Source of the DNA: Todiramphus chloris collaris
Taxonomy: Eukaryota > Chordata > Aves > Coraciiformes > Alcedinidae
Reading direction: 5' to 3'
Length of the DNA: 64,000 bases
NCBI GenBank assembly: GCA_025345505.1
Contig: JANVCC010000022.1
Span: forward strand, 30,763,213 to 30,827,212
A program made the position numbers and the translations under genes. Shown piece by piece: positions 50,301 through 59,412 of the stretch; position 1 is the stretch's first letter; each line of letters starts with the position of its first letter. Under the pieces are notes generated by a model. The model worked only from the letters and a program-made list of their open reading frames with translations. It was not told where the DNA came from and made no database searches.

Positions 50301-53300
50301 GCTAAGCTTGAAAACAGATGTTAATTTTCAAAGCATTTACTGAACTAATAACACTGCTGGCAAGAAGTATTTTCTGGCATAGCACCAATCAGGGCAGAAG
50401 ATGAAAGTTAAAACCTACATTGCCCTTCACACTTTTTGTATTTGTTATCAACTCTTGCCTGTTCTTGGCAGCTTTATTACAGAACCCTGTTAGATATTTC
50501 TCCCCTCCTCTTCTTGTTCTCTCATCCTGCTCCCTCCTTCCTTTCCTCTCTCCCACCTCAAACAAGGTCAAAGAACAAGAAACTCACTTATATAAAAATC
50601 CTACTATTCGACCTTATTCTGACATGTTTTAACCCACCTACTATCTCCCCACTCCTTAACCCAAAAGAAAGATTACATGTTAAATCATGAAAGTAAAAAA
50701 TCCAATTAAAGCTTGCTGTTATTGTAGCAAAACACAAAACATAATTGCTATCAAAAATTCCTCAACAACAACTCTCAGCACCTATTTTTATTTTAGGATT
50801 TGTAACAGGAATAAAAACACCTTCCATTTTCAGATCTCCAGCTTTCTAATAGATCTCATTTTTAAGCATTCTGCTCCCTCTTTGCAAAAAGAAATTTCGA
50901 TGCCATATGAAGTCAATTAAAGCAAATTTGAGGGCTGAGGCGGATGTAAGATGACCAGATGTCCCTATTTTTCAAACCATGCTGTTTTCCTATGTCTTAA
51001 GATTGAATAATCTATTTTTCATCCCCTTAGAAGCTGTTCCTGCCTCTTTTGCCATCAGACCAGTGCTGAGAAACCCACCCCACTGGCATGCTTTCCATTT
51101 GCCACCGACATAAAAAGCCTGCCTGTGGAAGGCACCAGCCCAGGGTGGCAACACAGGGGCAGGAATGACAGCACACTTTTTGGCCACCACAACCCACAAC
51201 TGGAAGGAGAGATTCCAATTTAAACATGAGTATTGCTGATCTTTTTTGTGCCAAGACCAGCACTGATCTCCAGGAATGAGTCAAAGGACAGTTGTCCTTA
51301 ATGCAATGAATGTTTATGGAGAAAATAAAGCAGATAAAAACTATACTGAACCAGTATTTACCAAAATATTGGCTGGCGCCACCCTTAAGGTTAAGTAGAG
51401 CTTAAACTACTGCATCGTCTTTTCCTTGAGTCATGACATGATGTAGTCTGAGGGTGGTGGGAAAACATGGACACAAACCCCACGGCTATCTTTGGGCATC
51501 CGACTGGAGGACATTTAGCTTCCATTCTGCTCAAGCTCCAGGCTTCCCTGGAAAGGCAGCATCTCGACACAAGCTGAGCTACGTGCCTTGTTTAAGTGCC
51601 GTCCCCGGCAGGCACGCCTCCTAAGCGCTGCTGCTGCTGCCAGATGATGATCTGTTGCTCCCACCTAGCCAGCGTGCTGCAGACAGTTCACAGACTCGCA
51701 GAACAAGGCAAACAAGCCTTGCTTGCAGCTACGCTAGGCCCTGTCTTCACAAGAGCTGCTCTGAAGGAGCCCTGCTCACTTTTGGCAATGCAACCTCAGA
51801 ACCCACGTTGTGGAAAATGACGAGTTTATTGCGTTCTCTTAGCTTCTCACTGTTCAGCTGGCTAACAACTACCTCTGCCTTACCTCCTCCTGATGGGTCA
51901 CAACTCACTGCACAGGTGAGGGAAACTGAGGCACAGAGTAGGGAAGGTTAATGTGCACGATGATTTGGGGTGCACATCTTCCAAGGGGCCTGGCTGAAGG
52001 CCCTTCTCTCCGAGCCCTTGGGTTCCTTCATTTTTTACTGACTTCAGGCTAGATACAATAACATGGCCACAGAAACACAAGGAAGGAGCAAAGCTGTGGG
52101 CAAGCACAACACTTCTTCCCTTCCTAAAGAGCACAGAGATGCTGAGTTACCTTGAGCAATTTGCAACCTCAATCCTGGCCCCTTCACAGCCACGGCCTCC
52201 GCAGCGAGGACGAGGGCTGTCACATGAACGTGACCTACACATACAGGAGCCTGTGCTGTCCCCATCCGAATGCTCACACAGTTGCCACGGGGACCAAGGC
52301 CCCAGTCTTCCATTTGTTGTCAGGTTTTTCACCTAATTTTAAAAGAAAAAAATGTAATTAATAGTAAATTTACATTTCTGCAGACAGCCCCACAATAAAA
52401 GTGCCAAACAAAGCTTCCAACGGGATTAGGATGCAGCTTAGATGGGAGCTGTCTGTGCTTGCGAGCAGGATTCGAAACAGAGGGTTTTCAGACAATGCCA
52501 CATCAGTATTTACCCTCCAAATTCCACATACCTAACCTGTGCGCACAGGCACCCGAGCCAACCCAGCCAGCACCACACCAGGCACAAGCACCCATCTGCC
52601 ATGGCACAAAACCACCGTGCTCCCTCGTCCCACACTGCACAGCCTCAGCCTTTTAGGCACGACGACCAGTGTTTATTGTCCCCACTCCACTGTGCTCCTG
52701 CCTCTGCAGTGCTTGGGACTGTTCTTGCAGAATATTTTCTGAGTTAGCATTCGTGTGACCACAGTGACCAGCTGAGAGCAGGGCCTTGCTGGGTTTGGCC
52801 CTGCCCAAACACGCAGTAAGAAGTGGCTTCCTTTCTGAACAGAGCCACAGCCTAACTGGCTATCTGGGTGAAGCACAGAAAGCGAAGGAGATGGTGGTGA
52901 CTAGAATTAATGCTCAGGATCACGTAGTGGGCTCAAGAGCAATAATTCATCTCAAGACAATTTACAGACCAGACCACACTGCTACCCGTTTCCTCTGCCC
53001 TTTGCTTCGTGCCTGAACAGCCCCGAACAGGCTGGGGCTTGAGCTTCCTGTGCACTGTAATGAAGGAAAAACACAGTAGTCCTGGCAGACCAGAAGCATG
53101 GGAAATGGAATTGTTTCGGCCTAAGGCTGGTGAAAACCTTCCAGGAGACGGGTGTCAGAGCTTGCTCCCCTGTGCCCTGTTCTAACCAGTGCTTCCAGGT
53201 GAGCCCTCGGCTGCGGGCTGGGGGAGGATGCTGCTAGGGCTCCCACCACCAAGGCTGACTGGAGAGGATGAGTGTTGCCTGCTCCTCCCGGGATCACTCC

Positions 53301-56300
53301 CAGGCCACCACTGCCTTCTTGTGCACACTGCACCGCTACTGCAGAATCCAGCAACTTCAGGACCATGACTGGCAAGTTGCCCTGAACACCCCAGCCCTGG
53401 CTTCACTTTTGCTCCTGACTTCAGAAACACGAGGCAGAAAGACATCCACGCCGGCCCTGACTAGGTACAGCTACTTCCCCGCTACAGCACAGCACCATGA
53501 TGCCCTCTCCCTTGGAGGATCCCTCCATCCATCACCTCCCCTGTCCCAGAGTGCAAGGCCTCACAGGCAGGAAGGCACAGATGGCAGCTGCCTGCAAGTG
53601 GCTCATTCCCACTGGTGTCACCCATGGGGCGGTGGGATGCTCAGCAGCTTTGGTAAAACCACTGGCAAAGGCAACGCTGGACATGGCCTCAGTGACTCAC
53701 ACAACAAAGGTGACAAAAGGAAGAGGCTGAGGCCCTGGTGAACAGCCCTGGCTCCAAATCTGAGCCAGCTACTAACAAATCCCACTGTGCTGTGCTTCAC
53801 TGAGCTCTGCAGTCAGCAGGATCAGTCCCCTGGGCTGCCCCAGGGGGAGAACAATTTCTCCAGCTTTACAGACAAGGAAACCGAGTCACGGAGAGGCTGC
53901 AGGCCTGCTCAGGAGCCATGCAGGGAGCCAACCACAGCCATGGGAACAGTGCTTTCAAACACTCATCCTCTGAAACATGCTGCTCTATGCTTATTCTCCA
54001 TGTCTGGCACTATGTTAAACACTCACAATGCACCTCTGGTGGGCTGTCATCTTCCCCTCTCACCCATCTACAGCAGCATCAAAAATACACAGCAGTGGCA
54101 TGGAAGTAATTTAGATCGGTTACTGTGCTCATCAGGCTGCAGTTGGGGGGTTTCAAAGCATCTATTGTAAACTTTTGTTTGCAACAGATTATCATGTCGT
54201 CATAAAAATTTGCTCTAGGCTGCAGGCTACAAGGCAAGATGCCCAGAGAAGAGAACACAGAGTTTTGGTTTTGTTGCTGAATTTGTTTTTTTATACATGC
54301 ATGCAATCAAAAATCAATATAGTTGGGTTGCTAAAAGTCAGGGGGGGATCAAAAGAACTGCTTTGAGATATTTAATACTGGATTTTTATCTCTGTTGTCC
54401 TCCTGCCTTACAAAAGTCATAATCCAAATATCAGATCACTTCTATCCATTTTTGAGCCAGAAAGCCTTGCTGATTCCACCAGGGAGTTCTGTTCAGATAT
54501 CAACGGTATGATATGGCCTGTGGCTTCAATTAAATTAAAAAAAAAAACAAACAAAAAAAAACCCCAAAAAAAAGCAAAAAAAAAAAGCCAAATAATTACT
54601 GGTTTATAAGTGATACTGGGAAGCAATCCAAAAATTAAACAAATAAGCTGCCATAACCAAAATGTTGAGATTTATAAATATGTCATGTATTTGTCCTGAT
54701 TTAGGGTCAGGGTGGCTCCTTAGACCTATAAGAGATACTCTCTGTGAACCCCCCTCCCTCCCCAGAGGGGAAGAGAAAGGGAATAAGGGAGAGAGACTGA
54801 GCTGTTAGAAAAGGAAACTAGAACAGCTTTAATGAAAATGAAAATAATAATAATAAAAATGAATATATACAAATATATACAAAACCAGTATGGAACCCAA
54901 CCCCCTGATGGTAATTGCATCACCGTCACCACTGATGCTGTGGAGCAGGCACTGGGAGAGTCCCCTACTGGGCACAGCAGAAGACAGGAACTGTGTTCAG
55001 GAGATGGATTCTGGTACTGGGTTCAGGAACACACAGATTGGGATCAAAGGCAGAATGGGCAGAGTCCTCCTCAGATGCTCCGAGGAAGAAATTGGAAGAG
55101 GACTTGTGCCAAGCTGATCAAGGCCAGCAAAATAGTCCAAGAGGGCAAAGAGAGGGGTGAGACCCTCCTGATCCCTCAGCTTTATACTGAATATGACGCA
55201 TATGGGCTGGAATCCCTCGTTGGTCAGTCTGGGGTCACCCGTCCTGTCCGCTCCTCCCTGCAGCTGCAGCCTTTCACTTTCTGCACTCCCCAATGTGGCA
55301 CATACGATGCAGCAGTGGCCTTGGTCTGCACACCCATCCTTGGTACTAATTCTAACCATGGGGTGTTATCCCTGCCGGAAGCAGACACTGTCTGTGAGAA
55401 CAGGCTGCTAACTTCAGACAGTGCAGTTAGTTAGAAGAACTGAGCTGAAAAGTAAAATCATTGAACAGAATTACTTCTGTTCTCACTCAAACCAGGACAG
55501 TTTTGAGTGTGGAAAGTTTTTATACTTAAGAAATTACATATGGATTACTATTGTATCTTTAAAATCATAAAAATACATTAAAAAGAGGAAACTTGGGAAG
55601 TGGGATAAAAACCCATATGCACTTGTCTTTTTCAGAAGTATCTTTACAAGGTAAATCCTTTGTAGCCAACACAGTGCCCAGCAGACAGAGGACATCTTTA
55701 AAAATACATGTGATCAAATGCCCTTCTCTCACCTGACCATATTAGAAATTCCAGAGTTCTTATATTTTATAAAATGCCATTCTCCCAGCAGAAGCATCTT
55801 CTTTTCATTTCTTCCTTATATCGCCTAAAGGCTCAAGTGCAGGATCTAAAAATTCAGACTGACCATTCCTACCTCCCACTACCAGGATATTTTAAATGTT
55901 TATTCTGATATTACAGATAAGGCTACAAGTATTACTTGTTCTTTCGGTTCATCTATCCATCCTCTTAGGATTCAGATATCAGCTGCTTATAACTTTGCCA
56001 AGCTATAGTTATTTCAGCTGGAAGTTTCCATGTTGGTTGTTTGACAGAAGCTGACAATTCTTGCAACGTTTCAGGCAAAATATTTCAATCATTTCCAAAA
56101 TCAAATCTAGGGAAAAAGAACATCCTTTTCCTTGGAATGAGCTAGTGTTCAAAGAGAGGAATTACACTTTACATCCTTGCAACCTTTTTGCAATTCCTGT
56201 GAGGAGACATTCAAATCTGTCTGGGGTACAAAATCCCTGGGAGGTGGGGAGCAAAATTCTCAGTTTTCAGAGACTCATAGATTTTGATCCTGGCACCTGA

Positions 56301-59300
56301 GGTCTTCTCTGTGCACTGGGCATGCTTCAGTGTGGGCCTGAGTAGGATTATCCCGGGCATATCATGTGGCTGACCCCACGTGAATTGAGAGCAGGGTGTA
56401 AGTCTGCTAGAAATCCCAAAAAAAGGTGTGGGGAGACTGGCACTGATTAGCAAGAAAATGGGGGTCTATGGAGGCAGATGCCAGATGACTGGTATAAAGG
56501 TTTGCTGGACACACTGAGTGGGACTGGGATAAAAACCTCCAAGAGCATCATTTGGCTCAGGATAAGGAAGACCGTAGACTTTATTGGGAATACTCAGTTA
56601 CTGACTTGCCAACCACTATCAACAGCAACCCCATGAGCATGTCTAACAGAGTTTGTTAGCCAAATCTAACATTCCTTTGCTGATGGTGGCTCATATTGGC
56701 ATCAGTAAGATATTATAAAGTAGGTTGTGATCTTTTTTTTTTCCAGTTTTCCTGAAACTAAGTATCACTTCACTCCTTTCTCCCAAGCCTAAGAAGAAAC
56801 CGCATGCAATAATGTATTCAAGACTCCCTGATATGACACATGCATATACAGGGGAAAAGGAGTAGCATGTGCTATTTGTGTCCTGTAATTTCTTAATGTT
56901 AAAAGATTTAACACTGCAACCTTAGCAATGAACCTTTAGGACGTTCTGTGTGTTACCTGGTAATAACATCTATTAACCATTGCCTAAGGTACTATGTTAA
57001 CACTATACGATTAACCCTCTATCTAAGGTCCCTTAATATTAAAGCTGGAGAGTGGGAATCTGTGGGGCAATGTACTGCTGTACAAAGATGTTCAGACTAG
57101 CTCTGAACAAACATGTTTGCACAGGAGCAGCAGTCAAGTTGTGTTAGTGTTGTGGTTGACTCACACAAATGCCTGGCCTCTGTAGGATATAATTCAATAA
57201 TATGCCAGTTCTGGCTTTAAAAATTGCAGCATGCCAATCTCTCAGCTGTGCCAGGACATCTGTTTGTGGGCTAGGCTGCAGAAGAGCTCACTGACATTAT
57301 CTGGGTTAGGAAAAGTTGATTTGGGAGGGGTGCTTTTAATCTATGCCATGTCACACTCGACTGTGATCTCACATACAGCTGTACCGGCACAGCTGAGCGC
57401 CTGGTGCTCAGCCCAGGGAAGTGACGTGAGAAAAGCCAGGCCTGCTTAAGACGGTAACTCATCCAACTAAACTCCCAGACAGGCCTTTTCCAGGACTGAA
57501 ATTTGGCACTGGGTCACTGCATTCCTGTACCTTTCCAGTGGTCATTTGCACATGCTGTCCTAGACTCTTACCTCTGTTGACTATGAGCTTTATCCTGCAT
57601 TGAACACAAGGAAATACTTGGATATTGCTGATGCAGGTGCTTAAATGAGCCACCCCATTTCACACCAGTGGTGAATTCATTCCAGCAAGGGGCAGAGGAC
57701 AAAGAAAAAGAAAGCACTTGCATCTGGATTTTAAACAGCTTGGCAGCCTGTCACTCCAAGAGCACAAGGCTGACGTACGCACCAGAATGAGAGCATCTAC
57801 ACGGAAAATAATCTACACTGGAAGTGCTAAAACAAATATAAAACTAGTACCTGAAGAACAGTCAAAGCTCCTGAATATTCTGGGCTGGATTTTTATGACC
57901 TTGAAACAATGATCTGGAGTAGCCTGTTCCCTAGTGTGCACCACAGCAGACATGTTCAAACTACAGGATTAACACCTCACACACCTATCAACAGACACAG
58001 GCATTACGCAGGACAAGATAACAGCATGGGCAATCAAGAAGCACTGCATCCCAGTTCAACACAGGAGGGTTTTAAACACACAAGTCTCTGAATCCAGCAG
58101 TGAAAAACTTAAGCCTGCCAAGCTGAGGATGGATTGAAGTAATGACTAATATTTCCTGCGAAAATATCTGAGAAGTAAGGAAGATAAGGGGAATAAACAT
58201 CCCAGCACCTCCAGAAAGAACTAGCATACTGAAGATATAACCCAGCCAGTCCTCTCTCTCCATCTACCAGACTTAGCAGTATTAACATGATAATTGACGT
58301 TAGATAGTAACGATGAACATTAATGAGAATTTCTCCCACCTGCCCTTAATTTAGTCAACAAGACTGGTTTTCCTCCCCAGCCACCTTACAGGTACGGTTC
58401 AAGCAGCAGGAATTAAATTTGGCCAGATGGCTTCTGGGGATCACAGCCAGGAACTGGATATTGTCATCAGAGGAGGGTGGGTGGGAAGGAAGCTGGAGAG
58501 CCAACTCAAACCGATTCAAGCATAGATACATGTTTGTTTTTTGGTTGGTTTTTTTTAAACTGCTGCATCTGACAGAGACCAGGACAAGGAAAGAAGAGCA
58601 TCTCCTTGCAATATCACATAGATTTGGCCTTTGGTCTGCTACTAAAGTTAGGCGAGAACCCAACATTCTCTTTTTCATACTCCCTCTCTTGGTTACACTC
58701 TTCCCTTCATCTGTGCTCTCTATTACATACTGTACCTTCTTGTTCTCTTTGCAAACCATCCACATATGCCCCATTTCTCTGCTGCTCCCTAGATACCTAT
58801 TCCTGCTAGTGAAATACTTCACTAGAGCTGTTTCCTGGGCCCATCTCAGGGAACCAAGAGGAAAATTAACTGGATGCTGCCCAAGGATGCTGTAGTCAGC
58901 TACTCTGATTTCCCTGACCTGCAGGGAAGCCAAAGAAATGGTGCAGACAGTGGAGCAGCCCTGAGAAAGCTAAAGTTTCCTCTGAGGCTTACACAGCTCT
59001 TAGCAGTAACCCAACAGCATGATCCAATCTTTTTCTCCCAAGGCACCGGTGGGCATGAGAATGGAATGCTTGCTTTGGGATCCCTCTTTTGGGAGAAAAC
59101 AAATACATTTGTGGTCTCTGTGTTCCAAACAAGAGGCTGTGCACAGATATTAGTGTGTGCCACTGGGCTCCCCACGCTCCCCTAACAGCCAGTCTTCATC
59201 AAGCTGCCACACATTCACTTTCCCTCTCCCTTATACACATACGCACACACTCGCACACCGGTATATAGAAAATATTTCTTCTCCTTCCACTTACTGGGCA

Positions 59301-59412
59301 CTCAGTAATGTTTTGAGTCCACAGGCTCATGTTGGAGCTGTCCTCAATCGTGGTGCATCTCTTCTGCTTGCTATCCCAGCCACAATAGGGGTCTCTGGCT
59401 CCTAAGCATTCC
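20237..59412 (-). CDS. SEMA5B: Semaphorin-5B, C-terminal half (11 coding exons, partial gene)
   Basis: SEMA5B is a single-pass membrane semaphorin of the nervous system that acts as an axon-guidance and synapse-limiting cue. The 11 exons, 5' to 3' on the minus strand, are 59412-59295, 52332-52151, 49095-48952, 47455-47308, 45929-45704, 45059-44841, 42867-42697, 41809-41660, 40748-40704, 37563-37358 and 20392-20237 (TGA at 20237-20239). Together they give 587 residues: PSI domain, seven TSRs, stalk, transmembrane helix and cytoplasmic tail. Every junction is GT-AG and the reading frame is continuous. SEMA5B rather than SEMA5A is indicated by tail motifs such as [27 protein letters not shown] and HLHYKG, and by TSR motifs such as CSRDCELGF. 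The full protein is about 1,100 residues in the family, so the sema domain exons are missing and should lie past 64000. Domain assignment is from recognition, not a search. Confidence 0.97.
24925..25524 (+). mobile_element. 5'-truncated CR1 LINE copy
   Basis: About 600 bp. The left part encodes the C-terminal end of CR1 ORF2 ([53 protein letters not shown]), then the frame breaks. The right part is the CR1 3' UTR ending TTCCAACCCTGACAATTCTA with repeated attctatg units. It is antisense to SEMA5B. Truncation and frameshift show it is inactive. Confidence 0.95.
29050..29290 (-). mobile_element. Decayed CR1-like reverse transcriptase fragment
   Basis: The minus-strand frame reads [34 protein letters not shown], which corresponds to the reverse-transcriptase stretch LFNIFINDL...FADDTKL of CR1 ORF2. 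The catalytic-type FADD is degraded to LAED. It is old and heavily diverged; boundaries are uncertain and could extend to about 28860. Confidence 0.75.
32445..32544. other. Assembly gap (100 N)
   Basis: Exactly 100 Ns, the usual placeholder for a gap of unknown size. It lies in the last SEMA5B intron; the protein is continuous over the flanking exons, so no coding loss is expected. Confidence 1.
35480..36070 (-). mobile_element. Ancient CR1-like fragment (antisense orientation)
   Basis: Plus-strand phrases such as GATCATTCTGTGAAAA, ACTTTGTTAAAAGCCTCTGA and CACAAATCCATGCTGACTTG match, in reverse, the region of CR1-family ORF2 around the SKAFDTV motif as I remember it from amniote genomes. Divergence is high and no frame remains open. 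Boundaries are approximate. Confidence 0.55.
37358..37563 (-). CDS. SEMA5B: SEMA5B exon: transmembrane helix and proximal tail (residues 468-536)
   Basis: The exon encodes [20 protein letters not shown] followed by [16 protein letters not shown], a single hydrophobic helix of about 25 residues with a cysteine- and arginine-rich stop-transfer, and then the tail segment [16 protein letters not shown] and [10 protein letters not shown]. The orientation is type I, with the TSRs outside. Cysteines at the inner membrane edge (YCQRC) are plausible palmitoylation sites by inference. The acceptor is CCCTTGCAG and the donor GTAGGG (phase 0). The next intron is the largest seen in this gene (about 17 kb). 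Confidence 0.97.
37564..40703 (-). other. SEMA5B: SEMA5B intron between stalk and transmembrane exons
   Basis: About 3.1 kb, donor GTAGGG and acceptor TTGCAG. No repeat family or other gene recognised; short GC-rich and AT-rich patches only. Confidence 0.85.
40704..40748 (-). CDS. SEMA5B: SEMA5B micro-size exon: juxtamembrane stalk (residues 453-467)
   Basis: A 45-bp exon encoding [16 protein letters not shown], the extracellular stalk between TSR7 and the membrane. It begins with TG completing a valine codon and ends with G of a split glycine (phase 1-1), so it is frame-neutral if skipped. The acceptor TTGTTTAG and donor GTAGGG both fit the consensus, and the ILPASS motif matches the SEMA5B family. 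It contains one cysteine (NC) near the membrane. Confidence 0.92.
40749..41659 (-). other. SEMA5B: SEMA5B intron between TSR7 and stalk exons
   Basis: About 0.9 kb, donor GTATGT and acceptor TTGTTTAG. Nothing else recognised. Confidence 0.85.
41660..41809 (-). CDS. SEMA5B: SEMA5B exon: TSR7 (residues 403-452)
   Basis: A 150-bp symmetric phase 1-1 exon encoding the last TSR. After a GGT split glycine it reads [47 protein letters not shown]. It keeps the tryptophan ladder and six cysteines but has no CSxxCG core; the sequon NST sits late in the repeat. Among the TSRs this one looks the least conserved relative to the mammalian protein as I remember it, while the surrounding exons are strongly conserved. 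The acceptor is GATTTCAG and the donor GTATGT. The frame was deduced from the junction phases because the exon is not the longest open frame here. Confidence 0.93.
41810..42696 (-). other. SEMA5B: SEMA5B intron between TSR6 and TSR7 exons
   Basis: About 0.9 kb, donor GTAGCC and acceptor GATTTCAG. Nothing else recognised. Confidence 0.85.
42697..42867 (-). CDS. SEMA5B: SEMA5B exon: TSR6 (residues 346-402)
   Basis: A whole TSR in one 171-bp exon: [55 protein letters not shown]. It has the WxxWxxW ladder and a CSATCGGG core that satisfies the O-fucosylation consensus. Both flanking introns are phase 1, making this a symmetric exon whose loss would remove one TSR without a frameshift. The acceptor is TCCTTCAG and the donor GTAGCC. 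The [13 protein letters not shown] stretch is nearly invariant across SEMA5A and SEMA5B. Confidence 0.97.
43352..43512 (+). mobile_element. CR1 LINE 3' tail, same subfamily as the 25-kb copy
   Basis: About 160 bp beginning GGTGGTGGAAGCCCCATCC and ending in the CR1 tail TGACAATTCTGTGATTCTAT. It differs from the end of the 24925-25524 copy at only about ten visible positions. Plus strand, antisense to SEMA5B. Confidence 0.95.
43513..43600 (+). mobile_element. Second CR1 3' tail directly downstream
   Basis: A different, shorter CR1 end: GTTGCACTAGATGACCTTTA, CCCTTCTAACCC and the terminal attctatgatcctatgatc. It follows the first tail with no spacer, so one element inserted at or in the end of the other. 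Confidence 0.9.
44841..45059 (-). CDS. SEMA5B: SEMA5B exon: TSR4-5 linker and TSR5 (residues 273-345)
   Basis: The exon encodes the linker [19 protein letters not shown], then TSR5 with [34 protein letters not shown] and DCNPHPCP. The core CSRDCELG has aspartate before the second cysteine and so lacks the O-fucose acceptor. The acceptor is TTTGAAG after a long T-rich tract, and the donor is GTAACC (phase 1). A good-looking internal donor (GTAAGA, first base at 45032) lies 27 nt into the exon; it is unused in the model given here because the frame and homology continue through it. Confidence 0.95.
45060..45703 (-). other. SEMA5B: SEMA5B intron between TSR4 and TSR5 exons
   Basis: 644 bp, donor GTATGT and acceptor TTTGAAG preceded by a T-rich tract. 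Nothing else recognised. Confidence 0.85.
45704..45929 (-). CDS. SEMA5B: SEMA5B exon: end of TSR3 and degenerate TSR4 (residues 198-272)
   Basis: The exon encodes [19 protein letters not shown], closing TSR3, followed by the divergent fourth repeat: [42 protein letters not shown]4 keeps one WxxW pair and an arginine-rich strand but lacks the normal CSxxCG core, as is also true for class 5 semaphorins I know. A sequon (NIT) lies beside the missing cysteine core. The acceptor is GTGGCAG (phase 0). The donor is GTATGT, leaving a single T that joins CT of the next exon to make serine. Confidence 0.95.
45930..47307 (-). other. SEMA5B: SEMA5B intron within TSR3
   Basis: About 1.4 kb, donor GTATGT and acceptor GTGGCAG. 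It contains an AAAT microsatellite near 46623-46640, a short imperfect direct repeat (TGAACTCTCCAGTG / TGAACTCTCTAGTG) near 46440-46475 and a CA-rich stretch at about 47069-47108. Confidence 0.85.
47308..47455 (-). CDS. SEMA5B: SEMA5B exon: end of TSR2 and most of TSR3 (residues 148-197)
   Basis: The exon encodes the last disulfide segment of TSR2 (FCNENSPCP) and then TSR3: [31 protein letters not shown] and GCAV. In the TSR3 core the residue before the second cysteine is asparagine (CSVNCGGG), so the O-fucosylation consensus is not met although the WxxW motifs are. The acceptor is TCTTTCAG and the donor GTATGT (phase 0). The split of TSR2 over two exons is a conserved-looking arrangement rather than a defect. 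Confidence 0.95.
47456..48951 (-). other. SEMA5B: SEMA5B intron within TSR2
   Basis: About 1.5 kb, donor GTAAGAG and acceptor TCTTTCAG. No repeat or other gene recognised. Confidence 0.85.
48952..49095 (-). CDS. SEMA5B: SEMA5B exon: second TSR, main part (residues 100-147)
   Basis: The exon encodes [18 protein letters not shown] and on through [19 protein letters not shown] to SREE. This is a canonical TSR: the tandem WxxWxxW tryptophans, the CSTSCGIG core that fits the O-fucosylation consensus Cxx(S/T)CxxG, and the RQRSC arginine strand. The exon is 144 bp with AG|A and AG|G split arginine codons at its two ends (phase 2 both sides), so it could be skipped without shifting the frame. The donor is GTAAGAG. 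An unrelated plus-strand frame overlaps this exon and is not a gene. Confidence 0.96.
49096..52150 (-). other. SEMA5B: SEMA5B intron between TSR1 and TSR2 exons
   Basis: About 3 kb, donor GTAACT and acceptor CTGTTAG. No recognised repeat family; the right third is more GC-rich. Confidence 0.85.
52151..52332 (-). CDS. SEMA5B: SEMA5B exon: first thrombospondin type-1 repeat (residues 40-99)
   Basis: The exon encodes VKNLTTNG followed by TSR1, with the WSPW tryptophan pair (a C-mannosylation-type WxxW motif), a cysteine cluster around [17 protein letters not shown] and the end IEVANCS. This first TSR has the longer, unusual [11 protein letters not shown] loop typical of class 5 semaphorins rather than the plain CSxxCG core. 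Two sequons are visible, NLT and NCS. The acceptor ends TTAG (phase 0) and the donor is GTAACT; the final arginine codon is split AG|A with the next exon. The frame was fixed by matching both junctions. Confidence 0.95.
52333..59294 (-). other. SEMA5B: SEMA5B intron between PSI and TSR1 exons
   Basis: About 7 kb, donor GTAAGT and acceptor TTAG. It contains a GC-rich part (52.4-54.0 kb) with chance ORFs, an A-rich run (about 54537-54586) and a complete solo LTR (54692-55499). An AT-rich stretch near 58.1-58.35 kb has a conserved-element look. Confidence 0.85.
54692..55499 (-). mobile_element. Complete solo LTR of an avian ERVL-type retrovirus
   Basis: About 808 bp with perfect 7-bp inverted ends, TGTCCTG at 54692 and CAGGACA ending at 55499. 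The flanks are GTATT (left) and GTTTT (right), consistent with a 5-bp target duplication with one change. On the minus strand there is a TATAAA box (55181-55186) and an ATTAAA polyadenylation signal (54828-54833) in the right order for U3-R-U5. No internal retroviral genes lie next to it, so it arose by LTR-LTR recombination. A 200-codon plus-strand frame within it is not a gene. The ERVL assignment is inference from the 5-bp duplication and LTR length. Confidence 0.85.
59295..59412 (-). CDS. SEMA5B: SEMA5B exon: PSI domain (fragment residues 1-39)
   Basis: First SEMA5B exon visible in the window. It encodes the cysteine-rich PSI (plexin-semaphorin-integrin) module that follows the sema propeller, with the hallmark [13 protein letters not shown] then KQKRC. 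It ends in TQNITECP, which carries an N-glycosylation sequon (NIT). The acceptor is a pyrimidine-rich stretch ending CATGCAG; the exon starts with one base that completes the previous codon, so the upstream intron is phase 2. The donor is GTAAGT (phase 0). The exon before it, encoding the end of the sema domain, was not found in the remaining 4.6 kb. Confidence 0.95.

Noticed and set aside
53268..53741. 157-codon plus-strand ORF in the PSI-TSR1 intron
   Set aside because: GC-rich intron sequence, no domain, no start or splice evidence, with frames on both strands.
54832..55434. 200-codon plus-strand ORF, among the longest in the window
   Set aside because: It is contained in the solo LTR and antisense to it; LTRs do not normally encode proteins and no retroviral motif is present.
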